Shown: positions 1-8,725, counted from the first letter of the stretch. The stretch is DNA of 46,733 bases from JAIQFL01 sp035295745 (GCA_035295745.1 DATGIL010000012.1:1-46733), one strand, 5' to 3'. Notes: generated by a model not told the origin, from the letters alone. Numbers and translations: made by a program.

Positions 1-62
1 TGGTAACAGCGTGTAAGTGATTGAGCGGGTATGGTGAAAAAACTTTTGTCCGGAATGTGACC

Positions 63-79
63 GCAGGCCAAAGGCCTGC
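63..79 (-). terminator. Hairpin after the sugar isomerase-like gene
   Basis: A perfect 7-bp inverted repeat (GCAGGCC / GGCCTGC) with a 3-nt loop starts one base after the TAA stop of the minus-strand gene. There is no U-tract on the minus strand, so it may be a weak terminator or a 3'-end stabiliser. Confidence 0.4.
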
Positions 80-80
80 T

Positions 81-941
81 TTACACGTCGCAGAGTTGGA
101 TGGCCTTATCCAGAGTGGCAATGGGATCGTGGCCTGGAGCCGGGGTGTATTCGTGACTCACGAAGCCGGAGAAACCGAGGTCCGCGATGGCCTGCATCAC
201 GAAATGGTAGTTCAATTCCTGGGTGTCGTCGATATCGTGACGCCCGGGATTTCCGCCGGTGTGGAAGTGTCCGATCCATTGAATGTGATCGCGAATGGTG
301 CGGACAATGTCGCCGTCCATGATCTGCGCGTGATAGATGTCGTAGAGAATCTTCACGCGCGGCGAGTTCACGCGCTTCATCACGTCAACACCCCAGGCAA
401 TGTGATCGAACATGTAGTCCTTGTGATTCACCTTGCTGTTGAGGTATTCCATGCAGATGGTCACGCCTTTGTCCTGAGCGTGAGCCTTGACGCGATTGAG
501 GAACGCCACGCAGTTGTCGGCGCCTTCGGCATCTGCCATGCCCTGCCGATTGCCGGAGAAGGTGATGATGTTGGGGACGCCGTTGGCCGCGGCTTCATCC
601 AGCGCGGCGTGCATGGACTGCTCGAGCTTTTCGTGATTCTCTTTGCGATTTAAGGCGTCACGGATCGTGCCTCCGGGACCCGGCGGATACATCGTGGGAA
701 TGAGCCCGTACTTTTTGAGAGTCGGCCAATCCTGGGGGCCGATGAGGTCGTAGCCGACGATTCCCTGGCGGGCGGCTTCCTTACAGGTCTCCTCGAAGTT
801 CGCACCGCGGCCGAAGACGCCACTGGTGACGCATTGCTTGAGGCGTCCTTTGTGTGCCGAAGGGGTCGTCTGCTGGGCAGCGGACACTTGAGCGAGGACC
901 GCGGAACCGGCGGCGGCGGGGAAGAAATCTCTGCGGCGCAT
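81..941 (-). CDS. Tat-exported sugar phosphate isomerase/epimerase-like protein (hydroxypyruvate isomerase-like TIM barrel)
   Basis: The protein (286 aa from the chosen start) begins with MRRRDFF and a short hydrophobic Ala-rich stretch, a Tat-type leader with an RRxFF core, so it is probably exported. The rest resembles the AP-endonuclease-2 / hydroxypyruvate isomerase TIM-barrel family. Candidate metal ligands are the Glu of MEYLNS, the Asp of ILYDIYH, the His of GHFHTGG and the Glu of SHEYTP. The start at 941 is chosen because AGGAG lies six bases upstream and the Tat motif begins directly there; ten further in-frame codons upstream have no such support. Many Acidobacteria and Planctomycetes carry Tat-exported members of this family with unknown substrates. 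The fold is clear, the substrate is not. Confidence 0.85.
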   Translation of the reverse strand: MRRRDFFPAAAGSAVLAQVSAAQQTTPSAHKGRLKQCVTSGVFGRGANFEETCKEAARQGIVGYDLIGPQDWPTLKKYGLIPTMYPPGPGGTIRDALNRKENHEKLEQSMHAALDEAAANGVPNIITFSGNRQGMADAEGADNCVAFLNRVKAHAQDKGVTICMEYLNSKVNHKDYMFDHIAWGVDVMKRVNSPRVKILYDIYHAQIMDGDIVRTIRDHIQWIGHFHTGGNPGRHDIDDTQELNYHFVMQAIADLGFSGFVSHEYTPAPGHDPIATLDKAIQLCDV

Positions 942-1146
942 GCGTTCTCCTGTTTCATTTACTGCAGACAAACGATTCTTTTCATCTGGCAGACATGCTA
1001 CAGCAGTGCGGCTATTGCCGCAAGCGCTTCGCAGCGCGGTTCGCCTCGCTCACGGCGCCGGGGTTTGGGGTGCAGGGGAAGGCTCGTGTGCGCTCTAGTC
1101 GCATTCCTGGCCCCTAGCCGACGGCCCCTGGCCCCTTGTATGATGT

Positions 1147-2430
1147 GTGCAGAACATCCTCATGGACACGACCTATGGGAAGGCGGTCGGTCTGGCCGTT
1201 CCGGTATTTCTGGCGCTGATCGCAGTCGAACTGGTGCTCGACCGGGTTCGCGGCACTCGCTACTATCATCTGGCGGATGCGCTGAACAGTCTGAGCTGCG
1301 GCATCTTCAGCACGGGCATGCGCGTGTTTTTCGGCTTCCTCGGTCTTTTCGTGTATGAGTGGGCGCTGGCGCACGTGGCGCCTGTGCATCTGCCGGCGAG
1401 TCACTGGCTCACCTGGGTCTTCGCCTTCTTCCTGTACGATTTCTGCTACTACTGGCAGCATCGTTTCGGCCATACGGTGGGTCTCTTCTGGGCATCGCAC
1501 GTAGTGCATCATCAGAGCGAAGAGTTCAATCTCACGACGGCTCTGCGCCAGCCTGGTACAGGCGCCTTCACGAACTGGATCTTCTATGTTCCGATGGCGC
1601 TGGTGGGTGTGCCGATCAGCGTCTTTCTGCTGGTGGGCGTGGCGCAGCTTTTCTACCAGTTTTGGCCGCACACGCGCGTAATCGGAAGACTGGGGTTCCT
1701 CGATCGTTGGTTGCAAACGCCCTCGAACCATCGAGTGCACCACGCGCAGAACGACCGTTACCTGGATAAGAATTACGTGGGCGTGTTCCTGCTTTGGGAC
1801 CACTGGTTTGGCAGCTTCCAGCAGGAGTTGGACGAAGATCCGCCGATCTACGGAATTCGCGGCCAGTTACGCAGTTGGAATCCGGTTTGGGCGAATCTGC
1901 ACTATTACTGGGCGATGGCGCAGGATTGCTGGCATGCGGCCTCGTGGCGCGACAAGCTGTACGTGTGGATCGCGCCGCCGGGATGGCGACCGGCCGACGT
2001 GGCGGCGCGCTTTCCGAAGCAGGCGTACGATCCGGTGACCGACTTCGAACGGTACGATCCGCCGCGCAACTTGTCACTGAGTCTGTATGCGCTGGTGCAA
2101 CTGGCGGTGCTGATCGCGGCGAACAGTCATTTTTTGGCGGTGCTGCCGAAACAGGGGGCGGGACTGAATGTGCTGTATTTCCTGTTCATCGTGGCGGGGT
2201 TGGCGACGGTAGGCGGAGTGCTCGAGAACCGGCGCGAGTTCCTGATGCTGGAAGGAGCGCGCGTGGTGCTGACGGGAGTCGCGGCGGTCTCGCTGGGGAC
2301 ATGGTTCGGGGCGAGGGATCCGCGAGTGATTCTGTCGATTGCCGGATTTGCGGCGGTTTCCGTGGCCTGGTTGTATTGGTCGGCGAGGCGACGGCTGGTG
2401 GAGACGAAGACGGCGGCAGTGGCGGCGTGA
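1147..2430 (+). CDS. Sterol desaturase / fatty acid hydroxylase family membrane protein
   Basis: A 427-residue integral membrane protein. It carries the three His clusters of the membrane-bound di-iron hydroxylase superfamily: HRFGH, HVVHH and HRVHH, at about residues 108-206. Hydrophobic segments flank them, and another hydrophobic block (about 310-420) follows a soluble stretch. This layout resembles alkylglycerol monooxygenase-like (TMEM195-type) members, so a lipid or sterol-like substrate is likely but not shown. The GTG at 1147 gives the longest product; an in-frame ATG at 1162 is an alternative, favoured if the TATGAT at 1139-1144 is the -10 element. No Shine-Dalgarno is evident at either. 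It appears monocistronic; 180 bases separate it from the next gene. Confidence 0.88.
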   Translation: MQNILMDTTYGKAVGLAVPVFLALIAVELVLDRVRGTRYYHLADALNSLSCGIFSTGMRVFFGFLGLFVYEWALAHVAPVHLPASHWLTWVFAFFLYDFCYYWQHRFGHTVGLFWASHVVHHQSEEFNLTTALRQPGTGAFTNWIFYVPMALVGVPISVFLLVGVAQLFYQFWPHTRVIGRLGFLDRWLQTPSNHRVHHAQNDRYLDKNYVGVFLLWDHWFGSFQQELDEDPPIYGIRGQLRSWNPVWANLHYYWAMAQDCWHAASWRDKLYVWIAPPGWRPADVAARFPKQAYDPVTDFERYDPPRNLSLSLYALVQLAVLIAANSHFLAVLPKQGAGLNVLYFLFIVAGLATVGGVLENRREFLMLEGARVVLTGVAAVSLGTWFGARDPRVILSIAGFAAVSVAWLYWSARRRLVETKTAAVAA

Positions 2431-2591
2431 GTTTCGACGGTGGCAAACCGAACGTTTTCTCCAACGTCCCGGGCGATGCAATGTTACTACAGGTGAGCCG
2501 GGCGAGCACGCTCAGAAGCGCGTCCCCGGGGCGATAAAATCTTTATTATCTGAGACCGCCGCCAGACACCCAGGACTGGCGTGTGACACGC

Positions 2592-2597
2592 TAAAAT
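2592..2597 (+). promoter_or_regulatory. Putative -10 element (TAAAAT) of the SurA-like operon
   Basis: TAAAAT in the context acgcTAAAAT lies 14 bases before the ATG at 2612. I see no good -35 hexamer at the expected distance. It matches similar elements close to other starts in the window. A start site just downstream would leave a very short leader that cuts into the AAAGGA ribosome-binding site. Confidence 0.35.
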
Positions 2598-2611
2598 AAA
2601 GGAACACATCT

Positions 2612-3832
2612 ATGTTTCACCGGATTGTCGTATTGCTTGGAGCGGCGCTTCCGCTGGCGGTTGCGGCGGACGTGCGGGTTGTGGAGGAGATCGCTGCGAA
2701 GGTCAACAGCGAGATCATCACGCGCGGCGAGTTGGAAAAAGCGCGCCACGATAACGAGCAGGCGCTCCGCCAGGAAGGGGTGACCGGTCCGCGTCTGGCT
2801 GAAGCGTTGAACGAAGCCAACACCAACGCGCTGCGAGATCAGATCGATCAGATCCTGCTGGTGCAAAAGGGCAAGGACCTCGATATCAAGGTGGATCCCG
2901 AGATCAACCGGGAACTGGCCCGCATCCAGGTGGAAAGCAAAATCACGGACACGGAGAAGTTCCACGACTACATTCGCGAGAACACCGGCATGTTGTTCGA
3001 GGATTATCGCGACTTCCTGAAGCGGCGCGCGCTGGCACAGCGCGTGATCGGCCAGGAGGTGAGCTACCGCATGAATTTCCCGGAAGCGGATCTGAAGAAG
3101 TATTACGACGAGCACCAGTCCAAGTACGTCCGCAAGGACGCGACGGTGTATTTGAGCCAGATCCTGATCTCGACCGAGGGGAAAACGCCCGAACAGGTGG
3201 CGGCGGCCGAGGCGAAGGCGAAAGACGTGGTGGCCCGGGCGCGCAAAGGTGAAAAGTACAGCGACCTGGTACGCGAGAACTCCGACGATCCGGAAACAGC
3301 CAAGAATGGCGGCCAGTTGCCGGGCTACAAACGCGGTGACCTGCAGCCGCAGATCGAAGCCATCGTTTTTAAAGAGAAGAAGGGCTTCATCACCGACCCC
3401 ATCAAGATTCCGCAAGGATTGCTCATCTTGAAAATTGAGGAACGTTTCGAAGCCGGGCAGGCGACTTTCGAAGAAGTCAAGATGCAGATCCAGGAAGAGA
3501 TGTCTGCGCCTAAAATGGAGCCGAAGATCCGCGAGTATCTGACCAGGCTGCGCGAACAGGCGTTCCTGCAGATTAAGGACGGGTATACGGATACCGGCGC
3601 TGCTCCGGGAAAAGATACGCGCTGGAAAGATGTGGCGCAGATGAAGCCGCAGACGACGACTAAGGAAGAAGTGGCTTCGCGCGTGAAGCATCACAAGAAA
3701 GTGCTGTTCATCCCGATTCCGGGAACGAACAAGAGCACGCCTGCTTCGGCGCCCGTCACCCCGGGTTCGGCGCCTCCGGCCGGGCCGTCGACGCCGCCTG
3801 CCGGTGCTTCCGCTGCGCCGGGTAAGCAATGA
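2612..3832 (+). CDS. SurA-like periplasmic peptidyl-prolyl isomerase (parvulin family)
   Basis: The 406-residue protein has an N-terminal signal peptide ending near AVAADV. It is followed by a SurA-type N-terminal helical domain (about 20-170, with the family-typical AAKVNSEIITRGEL opening) and one parvulin PPIase domain (about 178-280, with the QLPGYKRGDL stretch). It probably helps fold outer-membrane proteins in the periplasm. The last ~50 residues are a Pro/Ala/Ser-rich tail with no recognisable domain. AAAGGA lies 9 bases before the ATG. Its stop codon overlaps the start of the next gene (ATGA), so translation of the two is probably coupled. E. coli SurA has two parvulin domains; this one shows a single domain. 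Confidence 0.88.
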   Translation: MFHRIVVLLGAALPLAVAADVRVVEEIAAKVNSEIITRGELEKARHDNEQALRQEGVTGPRLAEALNEANTNALRDQIDQILLVQKGKDLDIKVDPEINRELARIQVESKITDTEKFHDYIRENTGMLFEDYRDFLKRRALAQRVIGQEVSYRMNFPEADLKKYYDEHQSKYVRKDATVYLSQILISTEGKTPEQVAAAEAKAKDVVARARKGEKYSDLVRENSDDPETAKNGGQLPGYKRGDLQPQIEAIVFKEKKGFITDPIKIPQGLLILKIEERFEAGQATFEEVKMQIQEEMSAPKMEPKIREYLTRLREQAFLQIKDGYTDTGAAPGKDTRWKDVAQMKPQTTTKEEVASRVKHHKKVLFIPIPGTNKSTPASAPVTPGSAPPAGPSTPPAGASAAPGKQ

Positions 3833-5163
3833 AGACTCCGTATGTGAGCGAACTCGAACCGAGCCGGGTCATCACCTCCAGCTTTTTGGTCCACTCCAAG
3901 GAGATCCGCCAGAAAAAGTCCGGTGAGTTGTATCTATCTTTGATTCTGGGCGACCGTACCGGCGACCTGGAAGCGAAGATGTTCGACAACTGCAGCGAGG
4001 TACTGGACGAATTCGAGCGCGACGACTTCGTCAAGGTGAAGGGGCTGATTCAGGTCTTTCACAATCGGCCGCAGTTGACCATCCACAAGATGCGCCGGAT
4101 GGACGACAGCGAGATCGATTTCGCCGATTACTTCCCGTCGTCGAAGCGAGACCCCGACGAGATGTGGAAGGAACTGCGCGGCATCGTGTCGGGCATTCAG
4201 AATCCGCACTTGCGGCAGCTTCTGGATTCACTGCTGGATGACGAAGATGTATCGCGGCGGTACCGGCGGGCGCCGGCGGCCAAGCAGATTCATCATGCGT
4301 ATCTGGGCGGTTTAATCGAGCATGTATTGTCGTTGTGCACGTTGGCGCGGATCACCGCGAGTCATTATGCGAACATCGATCTCGATCTGCTGCTGACGGG
4401 TGTGGTGCTGCACGACATCGGGAAGATTTACGAGCTGAACTACGAGCGCGGCTTCTCGTACTCGAACGATGGGCAATTGCTGGGGCATATTCAGATCGGA
4501 CTGCGGATGGTGGGGGACAAGGTGCGCGGCATTCCCGGCTTTCCAGCGCCGCTGCGCGTGCTGGTGGATCACATGATTCTGAGCCACCACGGTCAATTGG
4601 AATTCGGGTCGCCCAAGCTGCCACAATTTCCGGAAGCACTTCTGCTACACTTTTTGGACGATCTGGATTCGAAGATGGAGTGTATGCGGGCGTTGATCGA
4701 GGGCGATCGCCAGGTGGAGGGCTGCTTTACGGGCTTCAACAGCGCCATGTCGCGCGCGGTGCTGAAAAAGGACCTTTACCTCAGTGGCGCGCCCGTAGTG
4801 CCACGGGTACGTCCGGCGCCACAAGCCTCGCGTCCCGAGGTCAGGGCGAACGGCGAGGCGGGTCTGATGAATGAGGCTCGGCCGAATGGAGAGGCGCGGC
4901 CGAACCGTCCTGAGCCAAATCGGCCTGACGCGAGCCGGCCCGAGAAGACGCCAACGGACAGACCTCAGCCAGATAGAACTCTGCAGCCAGACAGAACTCT
5001 GCCGGACAAGCCTCTGCCGGGAAAGCCGATTGTTCCCGCCGCTCCGTTTGCCAAGCCGGAAGTTGCCACGACTCATCCGCTGTTCGCACCGAAACCAGAT
5101 TCCGCATTCGCCGATAAACTGAAGCAGGCTCTCCTGCCTTCCGCTCCCAAACAGGAAAACTGA
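3829..5163 (+). CDS. OB-fold plus HD-domain phosphohydrolase, YhaM-like 3'-5' exoribonuclease
   Basis: The 444-residue protein opens with an OB-fold nucleic-acid binding domain (about 15-100) and continues with an HD phosphohydrolase domain (about 150-290) containing HDIGK at about residue 195 and the metal-site His residues HH (in QIHHAYLGG) and SHHG. This order matches YhaM/CBF1-type 3'-5' exoribonucleases. The C-terminal ~110 residues are low complexity, with repeated RPNGEA/RPNRPE/PDRTL units, and are probably disordered. The ATG overlaps the upstream SurA-like stop by four bases, and its own TGA overlaps the ATG of the BlaI-like gene by one base, so the three genes form one operon. Confidence 0.87.
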   Translation: MKTPYVSELEPSRVITSSFLVHSKEIRQKKSGELYLSLILGDRTGDLEAKMFDNCSEVLDEFERDDFVKVKGLIQVFHNRPQLTIHKMRRMDDSEIDFADYFPSSKRDPDEMWKELRGIVSGIQNPHLRQLLDSLLDDEDVSRRYRRAPAAKQIHHAYLGGLIEHVLSLCTLARITASHYANIDLDLLLTGVVLHDIGKIYELNYERGFSYSNDGQLLGHIQIGLRMVGDKVRGIPGFPAPLRVLVDHMILSHHGQLEFGSPKLPQFPEALLLHFLDDLDSKMECMRALIEGDRQVEGCFTGFNSAMSRAVLKKDLYLSGAPVVPRVRPAPQASRPEVRANGEAGLMNEARPNGEARPNRPEPNRPDASRPEKTPTDRPQPDRTLQPDRTLPDKPLPGKPIVPAAPFAKPEVATTHPLFAPKPDSAFADKLKQALLPSAPKQEN

Positions 5164-5558
5164 TGCCGAAAGCACCACGAGACGTACTCCCGCCGCTCGA
5201 ACTGTTGTGCCTCAACGCGCTCTGGTCGCTCCAGGAAGGAAATGTGCGCGAGGTGCGGCAGATTGTGGGGCAGGCACGCCCTCTGGCGTATACCACGATC
5301 ATGACGGTGCTCGACCGCCTGGTGAAGAAGGGCAAGATCACGAGACGCAAGGCGGGCCGTGCGTTCATCTACTCGCCTCAGGCATCGCGCGACACGATGC
5401 GGCGGGCGGCAATTCGCGAACTGCTGGACGGATTCTTCGATGGATCGGAAGAGCAGTTGATGGCGTTTCTGCGTAAAGAGGAGATAGTGGAAGTTAAGGC
5501 TGCGGCCGCGGCCGCTGGCGGCGACGCTGACGGGCGGATCGACACCGTGCTGCTGTAG
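5163..5558 (+). CDS. BlaI/MecI/CopY-family transcriptional repressor
   Basis: The 131-residue protein has the winged-helix fold of BlaI-type repressors (LELLCLNALW, LAYTTIMTVLDRLVKKG, RAFIYSP), followed by a dimerisation helix and an Ala/Gly-rich tail. Such repressors are usually inactivated by a membrane M56 (BlaR1/MecR1) protease encoded next door. No intact M56 gene is present here, although a possible DUF3738-like relic follows at 5767. The TGATG overlap with the upstream gene indicates translational coupling. Target genes cannot be deduced. Confidence 0.88.
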   Translation: MPKAPRDVLPPLELLCLNALWSLQEGNVREVRQIVGQARPLAYTTIMTVLDRLVKKGKITRRKAGRAFIYSPQASRDTMRRAAIRELLDGFFDGSEEQLMAFLRKEEIVEVKAAAAAAGGDADGRIDTVLL

Positions 5559-5563
5559 AGGCG

Positions 5564-5586
5564 GCGCGGAGACTCTTCTCTGCCGC
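5564..5586 (+). terminator. Hairpin after the SurA-YhaM-BlaI operon
   Basis: GCGGAGA pairs with TCTCTGC (one G-T pair) around a CTCT loop, and the stem extends past a bulged C. It starts 5 bases after the BlaI stop. A U-rich tail is missing, so termination is inferred from position. The stem resembles hairpin 2 of the repeat at 36696. Confidence 0.35.
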
Positions 5587-5701
5587 GTCACGGCTCTTTG
5601 GACGCTTTTCGGCCTTCGACTGATCTTCAGACCCGAGAGGAGTTTGGGCGTTGCGGCGTCGACACCAATTCGCTGCGCCGGAATCAGTGGACGCGGGAAA
5701 A

Positions 5702-5747
5702 GTCTCGACATCAGTGTCGAGACGCCAAACAAAAGTGTTTGCGCCAC
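5702..5747. repeat. Two-hairpin intergenic repeat, copy 1
   Basis: Hairpin 1 is GTCTCGACA / TGTCGAGAC (9 bp, loop TCAG, 5702-5723). Hairpin 2 is CAAACA / TGTTTG (6 bp, loop AAAG, 5726-5741), extendable by two pairs past a bulged C, and followed by CGCCAC. A second copy at 36696-36743 keeps stem 1 exactly and changes stem 2 by compensatory substitutions. The unit lies in a gene-free stretch between the BlaI-like gene and rel. Confidence 0.75.
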
Positions 5748-5766
5748 CTTACACGGGAGGGCGTGG

Positions 5767-5967
5767 ATGGTGCTGCGCGTTCGATGGTCGGATGCGGAGA
5801 TTTTGGGCCTGCGCCTACGCCCGTCTGCAGATCCTCGGCGTGTGCCGGCGGTTTTGGCTCTCGCGATCCTGCTGGGCGCCGCGGCCGATGGACTCTTCGC
5901 GCATCCTGATGCCAGTCCCTCATTCCAATCGGTCTCGATCCAGCGCAACACCTCGCCGGGGGGGTAG
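5767..5967 (+). pseudogene. Possible relic of a DUF3738/TIGR03435-type secreted protein
   Basis: A 66-codon reading frame starts with ATG and carries a hydrophobic signal-like stretch (AVLALAILLGAAA). It ends with FQSVSIQRNTSPGG, which recalls the conserved start of the acidobacterial DUF3738/TIGR03435 domain (F-x-V-A-S-I-x-x-N). A run of seven G immediately precedes the stop, a typical frameshift site, but I see no convincing continuation in the other frames. BlaI repressors in Acidobacteria often sit beside M56-DUF3738 proteins, so a decayed partner of the upstream repressor is plausible. The rest of 5559-6099 shows no gene. Confidence 0.3.
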
Positions 5968-6084
5968 ACCGCTACCTGCGGGCCATGGGTTTGGGCACCT
6001 GGACTGCTTCGCATCGAAGGGCGCCGCGTGCTTGTTGTCGATCATGCGGAGCGGCCGGGCACGAATTCAGGACGCGGCTCGCGT

Positions 6085-6090
6085 TACAAT
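6085..6090 (+). promoter_or_regulatory. Putative -10 element (TACAAT) of rel
   Basis: TACAAT (context gcgTTACAAT) lies 9 bases before the GTG at 6100. No -35 match is visible. The position implies an almost leaderless mRNA and supports the GTG start over the ATG at 6028. Confidence 0.4.
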
Positions 6091-6099
6091 CGAAATAGA

Positions 6100-8355
6100 G
6101 TGGCCTCCGAGTCCGCCAGCGTTCCACAATCCACGACTGATTTATATTCCTCCGATCCCGTAGACACGGTATATAGGGAACTGGAGGCCAAGATTCGCGA
6201 ATACCGGCCCAAGGACGATTTGGCCGGCCTCGAGAAGGCCTTCCGTTTCGCGCGCAAATATCACGAAGGGCAGATTCGCGATTCGGGCGAACCCTACATG
6301 CTGCATCCCATCATGGTGGCGCACATCCTCGCCGACATGCGCATGGACGTGGTCGCGATGGAGACCGGACTTCTGCACGACGTGGTGGAGGACACCAGCG
6401 TCACCGTGGACCAGGTGCGCAAAGAGTTCGGTGAAGAAGTGGCGCGCTGCGTGGACGGCCTCACCAAGCTGAGCAAACTCGATTTCTCGTCGGCGGAGGA
6501 CCGCCAGGCCGAGAGCTTCCGCAAGATGATGCTCGCGATGGTGGAAGATATCCGCGTGATCATGGTGAAGCTGGCCGATCGCATCCACAATATGCGGACA
6601 CTCGGCTATCTGAGCCCGGAGCGGCGGGAGCGCATTGCGCGCGAGACGATTGAAATCTATGCACCCATCGCTCATCGCTTGGGCATGGGCAAGGTGCGCG
6701 GCGAACTGGAAGATCTCGCGTTCCAGCACCTGGAGCCGGACGCCTACCGCGAGATTCTGGAAGCCATCGAGTCGCGACGGCACTCCAACGAAGAGTTTCT
6801 GGTCGAGATCAAGCAGACGGTCGATTCCGAGTTGCGGAGGGAAGGCATTCCCGCTCGTATCGATGGGCGCGTGAAGCGGCCGTACTCGGTGTTCCAGAAA
6901 CTGCGGCGCCAGAAGATCACGGTCGATCAGGTTTACGACCTGATGGCCCTGCGCATCATCACCGACTCCGTGAAGAACTGCTACGCGGCGCTCGGGGTGA
7001 TCCACAATATGTGGCGTCCGATTCCGGGCCGCATCAAAGACTTCATCGCCATTCCCCGTCCGAACCTGTATCAGTCGCTGCATACGTCCGTGGTCGGTCC
7101 GCATGGACAGACCTTCGAAGTGCAAATCCGGACCGAGGAAATGCATCGTGTAGCCGAAGAAGGCATCGCGGCGCACTGGAAGTACAAGGAAGGGCGAAAA
7201 GGTCCGGCGGCTGACGATCAGCGCATCGCCTGGCTCCGCCATCTGGTGGAGTGGCAGCGCGATGTTCAGGACCCGGCGGAGTTCATGTCGACCTTGAAGG
7301 TCGACCTGTACCCCGAAGAGACCTACACCTTTACGCCGCGCGGCAAGGTGATTGTTCTGCCCCGGGATGCGACTCCGATCGATTTTGCCTACGCAATTCA
7401 CTCGGACGTGGGACAGACGTGCGTCGGGGCGAAAGTGAACGGCCGCATCGTCCCGCTGCGGTCAGCGCTGCGGAATGGCGACATCGTCGAGATCATGACC
7501 CAGCCGGGCCATGAGCCGAGCAAAGACTGGCTGGCGTTCGTCAAAACCTCGCGCGCTCGGAATAAGATCAAGCACGTTATCAATGCGAGCGAGCGCATCA
7601 AGGCGATCGAAATCGGCCAGAAGTACCTGGACAAAGAAGCCCGCCGCCTGGGCGTGTCGCTCTCCCGCGTGACGAAGCCGGAGCTGGAAGAGGTCGCCTC
7701 GTCGTACGGCTACAGCAAGATGGAGGACCTGTACGCAGCGCTTGGGTACGGCAAGTTCTCGGCGCGCCAGGTGCTGGTGAAACTCGCTCCCGGTGCTGTG
7801 AAAGAGGACCCTGCCGACGCCAAGCCCGCTCCCGCGACGCAGGGTGAAACCGCTTCCCCCACGGGTCCGTTGCCTGCCAGCATGCCGGGACGTCCCCGCG
7901 AAGGCGAAGGCGTCATCAAAGTGCGCGGCATGGACGATTTGCTGGTGTATCGCGCCAAGTGCTGCAATCCGATTCGCGGCGAGTCGATCGTCGGCTACGT
8001 GACGCGGGGAAAAGGCGTTGCCGTCCATTCCAAGATCTGCCCTAATGTGCAGAGCTTGCTGTACGATGTGGAGCGCAAAATCGATGTGGAGTGGGCCCGC
8101 GCCGCAGAGGACGCTTTTCCGGTCCGCATCATCATCCACACCGATGATCGTCCCGGTATGCTGAACCAACTCACGTCCGTGCTGTCGAGTGAGAATACCA
8201 ACATTCGCAGCCTGGAGGCCAAGACCGAGGTCGATCACGACGGTGGGGTGGTGGAGATGACCGTAGACGTTCGCGACAAGAAGCAGCTCGAGAAGCTGGT
8301 GTCGGCGATGCGACGCATCTCGGGCGTGCGGGATGTCGAACGTCTCTTCAATTGA
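6100..8355 (+). CDS. rel: Bifunctional (p)ppGpp synthetase/hydrolase (RelA/SpoT homologue)
   Basis: The protein (751 aa from GTG 6100) shows the full long-RSH layout. It has an HD hydrolase domain with HDVVED near residue 93, a synthetase domain with RIKDF at about 311 and YQSLHT downstream, a TGS domain (about 405-463), a Cys-containing zinc-finger-like region with KCCNP (about 620) and a C-terminal ACT domain (about 671-751). The intact HDxxED motif indicates hydrolase activity. The RxKD motif is the form found in bifunctional Rel enzymes rather than the ExDD of RelA. It makes and degrades the stringent-response alarmone. An upstream in-frame ATG at 6028 would add 24 residues unlike the family. 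The DUF971 gene follows by three bases. Confidence 0.95.
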   Translation: MASESASVPQSTTDLYSSDPVDTVYRELEAKIREYRPKDDLAGLEKAFRFARKYHEGQIRDSGEPYMLHPIMVAHILADMRMDVVAMETGLLHDVVEDTSVTVDQVRKEFGEEVARCVDGLTKLSKLDFSSAEDRQAESFRKMMLAMVEDIRVIMVKLADRIHNMRTLGYLSPERRERIARETIEIYAPIAHRLGMGKVRGELEDLAFQHLEPDAYREILEAIESRRHSNEEFLVEIKQTVDSELRREGIPARIDGRVKRPYSVFQKLRRQKITVDQVYDLMALRIITDSVKNCYAALGVIHNMWRPIPGRIKDFIAIPRPNLYQSLHTSVVGPHGQTFEVQIRTEEMHRVAEEGIAAHWKYKEGRKGPAADDQRIAWLRHLVEWQRDVQDPAEFMSTLKVDLYPEETYTFTPRGKVIVLPRDATPIDFAYAIHSDVGQTCVGAKVNGRIVPLRSALRNGDIVEIMTQPGHEPSKDWLAFVKTSRARNKIKHVINASERIKAIEIGQKYLDKEARRLGVSLSRVTKPELEEVASSYGYSKMEDLYAALGYGKFSARQVLVKLAPGAVKEDPADAKPAPATQGETASPTGPLPASMPGRPREGEGVIKVRGMDDLLVYRAKCCNPIRGESIVGYVTRGKGVAVHSKICPNVQSLLYDVERKIDVEWARAAEDAFPVRIIIHTDDRPGMLNQLTSVLSSENTNIRSLEAKTEVDHDGGVVEMTVDVRDKKQLEKLVSAMRRISGVRDVERLFN

Positions 8356-8358
8356 CAG

Positions 8359-8718
8359 ATGACTTTTTCAACAGACGCCGAACACATTGCGATTTCCAAG
8401 TCGAAGGGAATCAAGATCGACTGGAAAGACGGGCATCACAGCGAATACCAATTGGTGTATCTGCGGGACAAGTGCCCCTGCGCTTCCTGCACCGGCGCGC
8501 ACGGAACGCCGCCGCGAGAGCCGACTGCTCCGGAGCTGGCCAATAATCCGTTTCAGATGTTCAAGCCAGCCTTGAAGATGTTGGGGGTGGAACCGGTGGG
8601 GAACTACGCCATCCGCATCAATTGGAGCGACGGACACAACGCGGGGATCTACTCCTACGAGCACTTCCGCAGAATCTGTCCGTGCCCGGAGTGCTCTGGG
8701 CTGGAACACCGCGCATAG
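8359..8718 (+). CDS. DUF971 (gamma-butyrobetaine hydroxylase N-terminal-like) protein
   Basis: A 119-residue stand-alone DUF971 protein. The domain's usual features are present: IDWKDGHHSEY near the start, a CPCASC cluster (about residues 40-45), INWSDGHNAGIYSYEHFR, and CPCPEC near the C-terminus (about 110-115). The Cys clusters suggest metal or Fe-S binding; stand-alone members are often found with Fe-S-related proteins. The ATG is three bases after the rel stop, so it is probably cotranscribed with rel. Its exact role is unknown. Confidence 0.85.
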   Translation: MTFSTDAEHIAISKSKGIKIDWKDGHHSEYQLVYLRDKCPCASCTGAHGTPPREPTAPELANNPFQMFKPALKMLGVEPVGNYAIRINWSDGHNAGIYSYEHFRRICPCPECSGLEHRA

Positions 8719-8725
8719 AAAGCAG

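Noticed and set aside
2591..3829. A 412-codon minus-strand frame opposite the SurA-like gene
   Set aside because: Arg/His/Leu-rich with no motif, whereas the plus strand shows a clear SurA-like protein.
6142..7401. A 419-codon minus-strand frame opposite rel
   Set aside because: Antisense of a conserved Rel coding sequence; composition typical of a GC-rich shadow frame.
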